DNA of 64,000 nt, from positions 5,247,992 to 5,311,991 of the forward strand of contig NC_049981.1 in assembly GCF_000003815.2 (NCBI RefSeq). The letters are read 5' to 3'. The translations under genes were made by a program, and so were the position numbers. Below the pieces are notes generated by a model, which was not told the origin of the DNA, ran no database searches, and was given only the letters and a program-made list of their open reading frames with translations. Positions 35,301-43,946 of the stretch are shown one piece after another. Every line of letters begins with the position of its first letter. The first letter of the stretch is position 1. The stretch is from Branchiostoma floridae. Its lineage: Eukaryota; Chordata; Leptocardii; Amphioxiformes; Branchiostomatidae.

Positions 35301-38300
35301 GACCTTTGCCCTTTTGTTGTTGTTGATTTGCTACAGGGAATGAATCGGGTTGAATAGTTTAAATCATAACAGATTTTAGCTTGAAAGGTCGTAGGTGTTG
35401 GTAGATTTCATTCTGAAGCATCATTACCGTACGGTATGAAACTTTGGTAAGGGTTAAAATAGCATGCTTGCACAAAATTATGATAAAAACGGCATGAGTT
35501 TTGTGGATCTAGGCATTGATAATTGCTAACAACGTCTTCTACATACTGTTAATCACATGTATGTTACAGTCATTTATGACTTGAACAGTATTGATATAAT
35601 TTGATAAGATGCATAGAAATAGCAGCGCAGCCGGTGGTGAAGATGTGCTTGAAAATCATTTGCAAACTGTTAAATTGATGGACGCGAGTCTGCTAACATT
35701 CGCAGCAAAAGGAGGTTTAGATTATTCCAGGTAATAGGTCTACAGCGTCAATTTACACTGCATATGTCATGTTAACATGCATAATTTGCATACAGCGATG
35801 GTAATACAAATTAGCTGAGTAGTTCGGTACATATTTACAGCAGCAATTATATGTAATAGTACTTCAGCTTTGCCATCCCAAAATGCTGTGGAATCTGGCA
35901 ACTTGGCTGTTATTCGGTATTTTAGCAGTAGATTTTAAAATGAAGATTGATTTGCAAAAAAGAATGGTGTTCGATCATTAGTGCTGTACAATCTGGCAAC
36001 TTGGCTGTCATTTAAGGATCAGCTGCAGCTTTTATATTTTGACATAGTGATTGCTTTGCAGACGAAAGAATGGTATTTTGTCATTAGGCGCGTTAATGCG
36101 TGCTTGAGCTCGCTCGGCGCTGTACCGGGCCGTCCCTACCTGGCGGGCGGGGCATGTACACAGTCTGCCCGCGCTGAGTCTGACCCTTGCCCTTTTGTTG
36201 TTGTTGATTTGCTACAGGGAATAAATCGGGTTGAGTCGTTAAAACTATAACAAATGTTTAGCTCGAAAGTTCGCGGGTTTGGTAGCTAGGCTTCATTACC
36301 ATGCGTAATGGAACTATAGGTTATGGTTCAAAATGGCACAAAATCTATGATAAAAACAGCATGCTTCTCTGATGATCTAGACATTGATCATTGTTGACAA
36401 CCCCTCTTCAAGTTTATTTTACATACTGGTAAGTATCTATCTGTTGCAGTTATCTATAGCCAGACCAGTGCCTGGGGTTTAACAATATGCATACAATTAG
36501 CATATGGGAGAATATAAGACTAGGCAAAGAGCTTGAAAATTATTTGCAAGCCTATAAATGATCGGCGCGAATCTTCAAACATTCACGACAATAGAAGGTT
36601 TAGATCACTCCAGTTATTGGTTATGAATGATACAGCATCACTGTTTACTGCACAATACCAAGTTAGCAAACATTATTTGCATAGTTGTTTACAGCAATGG
36701 CAGTGCATAATAGCTGAGTAGCTAACTTTTAAAGGTGCATGTTCATATATATAGCAGCGCTGTGATTTAGATTTTCCATCCCATAGTGCTGTACATAGAA
36801 TCTGGCAACTTGGCTGTTGCTCGGTATGGCATCCGCGATAGATTTGAAGTGAAGGTTGTTTTGCAGTATTAAGAAAGTTTGATCATTAGCGCTGTAGAAT
36901 CGGGCAACTTGGCTCTTGTTTGCTGCGGATTGACAGAGGATTAGTGGTTGCTTTGATGTTTTATTATTAGGCGCATTAATTGGCGTTTGAGGCTGAGCTC
37001 GCGTCGCTGTACCGGGCCGTCCCTACCTGGCGGGCGGGGCATGTACACAGTCTGCCCGCGCTGAGTCTGACCCTTGCCCTTTTGTTGTTGTTGACTCGCG
37101 AACGAATATTGTTGAGTCTGGCCATTGCCCTTTTGTTGTTGTTGACTCGTGAACGAATATTGTTGAGTCCGGCCATTGCCCTTTTGTTGTTGTTGACTCG
37201 CGAACGGATATTGTTGAGTCTGGCCATTGCCCTTTTGTTGTTGTTGACTCGCGAACGGATATTGTTGAGCCTGGCCATTGCCCTTTTGTTGTTGTTGACT
37301 CGCGAACGGATATTGTTGAGCCTGGCCATTGCCCTTTTGTTGTTGTTGACTCGCGAACGAATAGGGTTGAGTCTGCCCTTTGCCCTTCTGTTGTTGTTGT
37401 TGACTCGCTACAGGGAACGAATAGGGTTTAGTCGTCAGATTTTAACTTGAAAGTACTGGCACTGGCCGCAGTACTGACACGGGACGATATGATGATGGTG
37501 AGCTTGAAAGTTCGTGTTGATGTTGGTAGCCTTCATTCTGAGGCCCCATCACCATATCGTATGAAACTATGGGTTATGGTTCTGAATGGCGTGCTTTAAC
37601 AACATCTATGCTGCTACGATAAGTCCAGCATGTATGTGAATCTAGGCATTGAACAATATTGCCAACGCCTCTTCAATTTCATCTTACATGCTGGCCAGGG
37701 CTCGAAGTGCATATGCATATGCAGTGGAGCTGTGCAGGTATTTCTTATGTCTACCTGCACCTAACCTGCATTGGTACATGTACTGGGATTTTTTATTGGT
37801 GTATATGGATTGTTATTAGCTGCATTGACTGGTATCAGCTATAAAATATAAACGAAAAAATAGCAATGGTTCCTGAACAAGTTTAGTATGATCCATACTT
37901 TCTAAATTCAGAGTGGTGCAGGTAAAACTTGGTGCAGGTAATTTTCAATGTTACCTGCACCAGTGCAGGTATGCAGAAAAAGTATTTCGAGCCCTGACTG
38001 GTAAGCTTGTGACATCTATTACCTGACCAGTACCAATAACAATAACATTGTATAGTAGCACGGTGTGTACTCACCACCCATCATCACGTACTGAGGCTGC
38101 TGGTGCTGGGCCATCACTGAAACAGAAGCAGAAAATGTAATGCCATAATTACGTCAATCAATGTTCATTAAATCAAATAAATAACTACATCATCATCATT
38201 AGAATATTGTATTATATTGCAATTCCTGCCTAGTTGCAAATTGCTGGTAACATGAAAGTGGCAGGCAATTGATATAGAACAGTATATAATATGCCTAGTG

Positions 38301-41300
38301 CAGCCTTGCCATATATTATAAGTTCTTTTTTTAAACAAACTATGAAAGGCGAAAAATCCCACTTTGTCTGTAATGTGTGGGATATGTGATGTTAGGAAGT
38401 AGAGATAAGAAGGTACAAGACACACTTCTGATAGAACATGGCTTAGACACAATAGCTTAGGCCCCCTTTCCACTAGACGGCGATTGCGCTGTACTCTAAC
38501 TGCGACCTAAATAGGATATGTGTAACCTTCGCTTTCACACTGGGTATATCATACAAACGCAAAAGTGTGACTGAGAAGACACACAAAGTTCAAAAAGATT
38601 TCTTTCCTATAGAATTTGTTGAACGATTTGTCAAATTTGAGGTCGCAGAGAGAGCGCGGCGAGAGCGCCCATTTTTGTGTGTCCTTTTGGAAAGGGGGTA
38701 TTAGAGACAAGAGCCCTTGGGCTAGATGATTGAAATATAATTCAGTAGTATCAGCAATGTGCTTGATACAAAACAGTGACTTCAAAATATGAAGGATGCC
38801 TCACCTGGTGCCGGCTCCAGGCCACCCTCATCAGGTGCCCCCTCTGCTGGAGGGAGGTCGGCCGGGGCATCAGACACGCCTGACAGACCCCTCTCGAAGT
38901 AGCTCCACCCTGCAAAAGGCTGGAACTCGCCCTTCACCATGTTCTTGTTGCGGGAGGACAGGTGGCACTGCCCGTCCATGCTGTGGTCGAACGATCGGCA
39001 GAAGAAGGTGGTGGACTCCAGGCAGAACTGGGCGCACTGCTCGGCGTTCACGTTGGCGAAGGAGGCGTCGTTGTGCCCCTGGATGGCCATGCCGATCTCC
39101 TGGCCGAAGCCGGTCAAGGCCGCTAAGACAAGATAAAATAACGTTAAAGATCTTAAAATTATCATTTTGAAGTTTCCTTTCATTTTAAGTGTTTAAATGT
39201 TTTGTCCTTGTCACTGAAGATGAAAATGCGGAGAAACCTCTAGTTGGCTACTCGTCTTTGAGCCTCCCGGGTCATCCTCATCTTCATCATCATCATCATC
39301 ATCATCNNNNNNNNNNNNNNNNNNNNNNNNNNNNNNNNNNNNNNNNNNNNNNNNNNNNNNNNNNNNNNNNNNNNNNNNNNNNNNNNNNNNNNNNNNNNNN
39401 NNNNNNCAGTAAGTGTTGGAGAGTAATTTCATCTTGTCATTACAAACCTACAGTTACCGGCTTATCATTCAGATATCTGTCCACATTGGGTCTATGGTTG
39501 TCTACCAACTGACTCATATCGGGCCATATACAACAATGTAAAACTAACTACATCAGTGTTGTTAGATAATCTCCAAGCAGATTCCTCACGTGGCATAAGG
39601 CAGAAACATAAGCTAGGGAAGGAGTTTAGCCGGCAGAGGAGTAAAATTCCTTCCCCAGCTTATGTTACTGTCTTATGCCACGCAAGGAATCTGCTTGGAG
39701 ATTAGTTGTTAGAAGCGTTAAAGCACTTCAAGCCGAGCACGACGGCATACTCACACTCTGCGGGGATCATGACCATGGCGGGTTGGTCATGATGGGCAAA
39801 GTAAGGTTCGATGTGATCTTCCGCCGCAGCAGAGGACTCTTCACCATTGCCTTATGTAGAGAACGGTAGCCGAGGGGAAACACACAAGCGTTAAGGTAAG
39901 CGTTAAGGGTTAAAGTCAAAGGTATTCCTGGATAGAGTTTAAGGAGGAAGGGGCTCCGGTCTGTACCCTTTGTCTTAAGACCTCCTTCTCACTAAACAGC
40001 GAACACTGAGAAACCGATGAACTACCAAATTTGGTTTCTTTTATAATGGAAGATGCTGCATTTTGAAAAAAGTGTGATGTGAAATACAAAGCATACGCTA
40101 TGGAAAATTTGATCTTCACCGATGAAATTCTTTGAATGTCCTGTCAAATGTTCAGTTGCTCGGTGGGCATAGCTTCTAGTGGAAAGGGGCTAAGAGAATA
40201 TTGGACAGACGTTCTATCCAGGGAACGTACCGATATAAGTTGGTGTCAGTAAAGCCAAGAGACACACATTGTATTGTTATTTGGATGAAGTGTGTAGCAG
40301 TTCAATAATAATATTAATCATTGCCAGGTTACAATCAGTGCTTCAAAAATATGTCATGTATCTATGTATGTTGCATTGGTATGTGCGTTAATATGAGCTG
40401 TATTGGAATTGAAGTTACAAAACTTGGCACACGGCTTGCATATGTTACCAATTACAACAAAAAACAAAGCTTGATCAACCAGAGCAAAGCATTCAGGTTA
40501 AAACTTTGTTAATTTTAACAAACACCCGCGGGGAGAGATGTTCGCAGCGCAGGGAATAGCACCATTCCAGGATGATTTGTGGAGGTTAGAATTTACCGGG
40601 CTGGGGGGCGACCATCATCACCGTCTGTGGCTGGAGCTGCTGCTCGGCCTTGACGGGCTGTGCGCCCGGGGCCGGGGCCATCACCACCTGGGGAGCCTGC
40701 TGCTGCTTCACGGCGTACACCTGTTGGGCTATGGACAATACAAAACATCTGTCAGTAGAATTCTCATCAAGCAGTGACTACGTTTTAAAATTTTCGATGG
40801 CTATCAGTCCATCTTGTTCACAGAGTGACCTAGTTCTCGCGAGAGTTGTGAGAACTAGGTCGAGACTTGCGTGAATCTCCTGCCCCTCACCCCGCCTCCT
40901 TGCGGAGCTGAGTAGGTGTAGGTAGGACTTAGGCAGCTCCCAGCCATCATTGCGGTTCAGCTACATCTGTTAGAATAATCAGCTCTTTTGTAGACATTGC
41001 TTACCTCGAATCTTTATAGCCAGCACGACAAATGAAAAACTTTCGGCCCCCTTGACGACCCATCTCTACAAAGCTGACCATTTTCGGCTTAAGTGCCTAC
41101 GTCATTATCCAGTCCTTTTATCCCTTTGGTGTCTTCCTCGACGTAGCATCACACCTTATACCCGACACAACCAAGACAGGACTTTTGACTTTCTTCAGCA
41201 TAGCTGACCTTTATAGATATACTTATTTAAGGATACTTTTTTAAGGACATTTTTTTGTATATTTTTGTATTTTAGCCTTTTACCTTTTCCTCTCTTGTAA

Positions 41301-43900
41301 CGAATGAGGGAAGGGCATTGTTTTCTTTAAAGAAGCCTGAGATATGTTGTTGCAAGAGAACTTTGCAACAGCTATCTGTACAGAAAGGGAAGTGTTGGAT
41401 ATTCACAATTGATAACATGTCCATCGGATAATCCTTCTTAGATCCGCCCGGAAACTTGTTCTTCAATTGGGAAACATTCTTGCTTCCTGGGTGGTATGTT
41501 AGTATAAAGGTTAAGTTAAGTGCCTTAGTGACACCTGGACAGAGAAAGTTTAGGTCTTTGTAAGAAGGATTTGCTTTGTATAGAATGTGGCGAACAATTG
41601 TTTATAGTTGTATTGTTGGGAAGACAATGGGGGATGCCTCGCTTTGGCAGATAACGGAAACATCTGTCTTATCACTGACACTCACGATTTGCAGTCTTAC
41701 TTGGAAGAATGTCCAAGGAGCCTTTAAAAGCTCCTTGGTATGTCCAAGACGATTCGGGAAGCCGCAAAAGGATTTAGAGATTTCCTGGACAAAGGCCGAC
41801 ATTGTTTTTGTATTTATGCTACAATGGATGGTGCAACAAAACTTTTAAAAGTCCCTAATCTTTAGTCAGGAGATACTCACAGGACGAATTCCACGTCACA
41901 CATGTTTGCTGATAATGGAAAACTTTTAGTTTGCATGATTCTATCTTACAGAGTAGAAGGACGAACAACTTTATGTTGATTTTCCAGGTATCACTAATAC
42001 TTACATTTTCAGAACCATGATTTTTGTGTGTGATTGATATATCACATTTCATTACCAATGGAGGCTATTAGACCTAAAACCGCTGGAAATCCAACCCTTT
42101 GACGTTTTACATGCAATCTGGGTACACGACAGTTACTTAGCCGTCACAAAGGGAAGAAAGTCCGCTGTATTTTATTTTGTCAGCTGTGGGACCCTGTCGG
42201 CTATTATGACAACGCGGCTTCAACAATGCAGAAAATTATATCACAGACCACTTTACAACTTGTGAATGGCGGACTCCTTTTACATATTAATTTGTTTGAT
42301 ATATATATCTAAGAGCGTTAAGAGGATGAAAAAAACTCTCACAAGTCTTTTCATGAAATCTTCAGAGGCATCTATTAAACCTACCAGATGCTGCAATGAT
42401 TTGTGTACATCATTCTAGTTTTATGCACGATATCTTAACTATAGTCATTAAAAAATAGAAACTACAGCCAAACGAAATCATAGTTCTTTGCAGGGTTGTA
42501 GCCAGCCTGAAATCATTTTCCGTTCCCTAAATTATAAATCCTTTCTATTGTCGAAGGTGTGACGTTCCTAGGGGGGTCCGGGCGCATACCCACCGCCCCC
42601 CCTCCCGGAAATTTTTAAATCTAGACCCTCTGGAACGCTATTTCTTGCATTTTGAGGCGTGAAGTTGTGTAGCCAGAAACAGCTGGACGCAGATGTTTCT
42701 CCCTAGCTGCAGACAGATGTTGAGCGTCCTAAGATCAGACCATGACCCTGGCTTCAAGACTGTTATGTCAACGGAAGAACGACGTGCAGGAAATTACTCT
42801 AGTCGAAACGTGTCAAACAGAAGGGATTGTGTCAACTCTGTCGCAGACGACACAACTGTTGCACCAGACTACATCAAAACAGTCCTCTACCCCTTGCCGA
42901 GACCCTGACTGACATTGTAAACGCAAAGGTCTCTGAATGGTAAACCACAAACACTGTGGACAGCCACAGCTGTCGTCTATTCTTCTTTAAGACTGTGGAC
43001 GGAAGATCTTAAGACTCAGGATTGCCGACAAGGATATCTATACATGAATTGTTCCTATTCACTACAATGTACTTGGATTTAGTCTAAGAAGTATTGCGTT
43101 AGACCACCTTTGCCATTTCCTGCCCTTTTCTATAGGAAAAGGAACATATACGGCATCTTGGGTGTTCTAGACAAGTGCTTGACACTATTTTGTCATCCCT
43201 GAGAAAAACAGACTTCTTTGAAGTCAGCCTAATTAAATCCCAGTACTTCACACTGTAAGTCCTTGTATTCAAACATCTGTGCTATCATTAGAACGGCATA
43301 AACTGGGGTTTTCTATGCAGAAGATGTTTAGTCAAAATACGACTTGTAAGACCCTGAGGAGCATCTTTTCATGTCGATGTTGTATAAACTCGTTCGCATC
43401 AAGAGTATGAAGGCGAAATGGTAAACAAACACTTAGTAGCTGTAAATGTGCAACAAACAATGCCATCAAAGGGAAAACGTCTAGACTAGTTACGTAACAC
43501 TGCCGGACTTTGACGGTATTCAATTTACAAACGTACGAATAAAGGCGCACTCTCACTGGACTTGGGGCACGCTTGCGGCATTGCTGCGTTCGAAAGATAC
43601 CTAACGAATTTCAGAGATAAAAAACGAATTTTCTTTTGTGTATTTTGTCGTCTTCTATGTCATGCTTTTACGTATTACGCAATATCTAAATTATAAAAAA
43701 ATCGGAGAAAATAACAAAATATTGACGTAGTGAACGAACCTCACAGTGACGCAAGCTTGACACAAGTGTGGTGGGAGCGCACCTTAACACTGCCGGATTG
43801 ACGGTTTTCAATTTACAAACGTACAAATAAGCGTGCGCTGTAGTGAAATTCGCAACAATGTGCTTGCGTGTCATCATCATCATCATCATCACCACCATTC

Positions 43901-43946
<46 letters not shown>

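Larger units (their letters stand above)
33100..37450 (-). repeat. Tandem segmental duplication: five QQQQKG exons with their introns
   Basis: Five exons (37407-37027, 36211-36140, 35330-35007, 34178-34107, 33203-33132) share the start CG/CA AAT/AGT CAA CAA CAA, the end CCCCGCCCGCCAG|GTAGGGACG, and the upstream acceptor TTCCCTGTAG. Intron sequence is duplicated too: ATCTGGCAACTTGGCT recurs at least eight times between 33.7 and 36.9 kb, and CATTACCATACGGTATGAAAC recurs beside the exons. Unit spacing is about 0.9-1.15 kb. Exon sizes are 381, 72, 324, 72 and 72 nt, all multiples of three with phase-1 ends. The core exon is 24 codons, ending GQTVYMPRPP. Confidence 0.92.

Noticed and set aside
34887-35357. 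156-codon plus-strand frame with repeated ARAESDLCPFVVVDSLQ
   Set aside because: Antisense shadow of the exon 9 coding minisatellite; the 63-bp period keeps several frames open.
36980-37450. 156-codon plus-strand Leu-rich repeat-like frame (LLLLLTRERILLSLAIA)
   Set aside because: Antisense shadow of the exon 7 coding minisatellite, not a leucine-rich repeat protein.
38782-39183. Alternative start for the PAN exon giving a signal-peptide-like MIILRSLTLFYLVLAALTG
   Set aside because: The hydrophobic stretch coincides with the pyrimidine-rich acceptor region TTATTTTATCTTGTCTTAG, and splicing at that AG joins exon 4 in frame. A separate short isoform is possible but unsupported.
39189-39512. 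Frames running through the N gap
   Set aside because: They exist only because N codons were not treated as stops.
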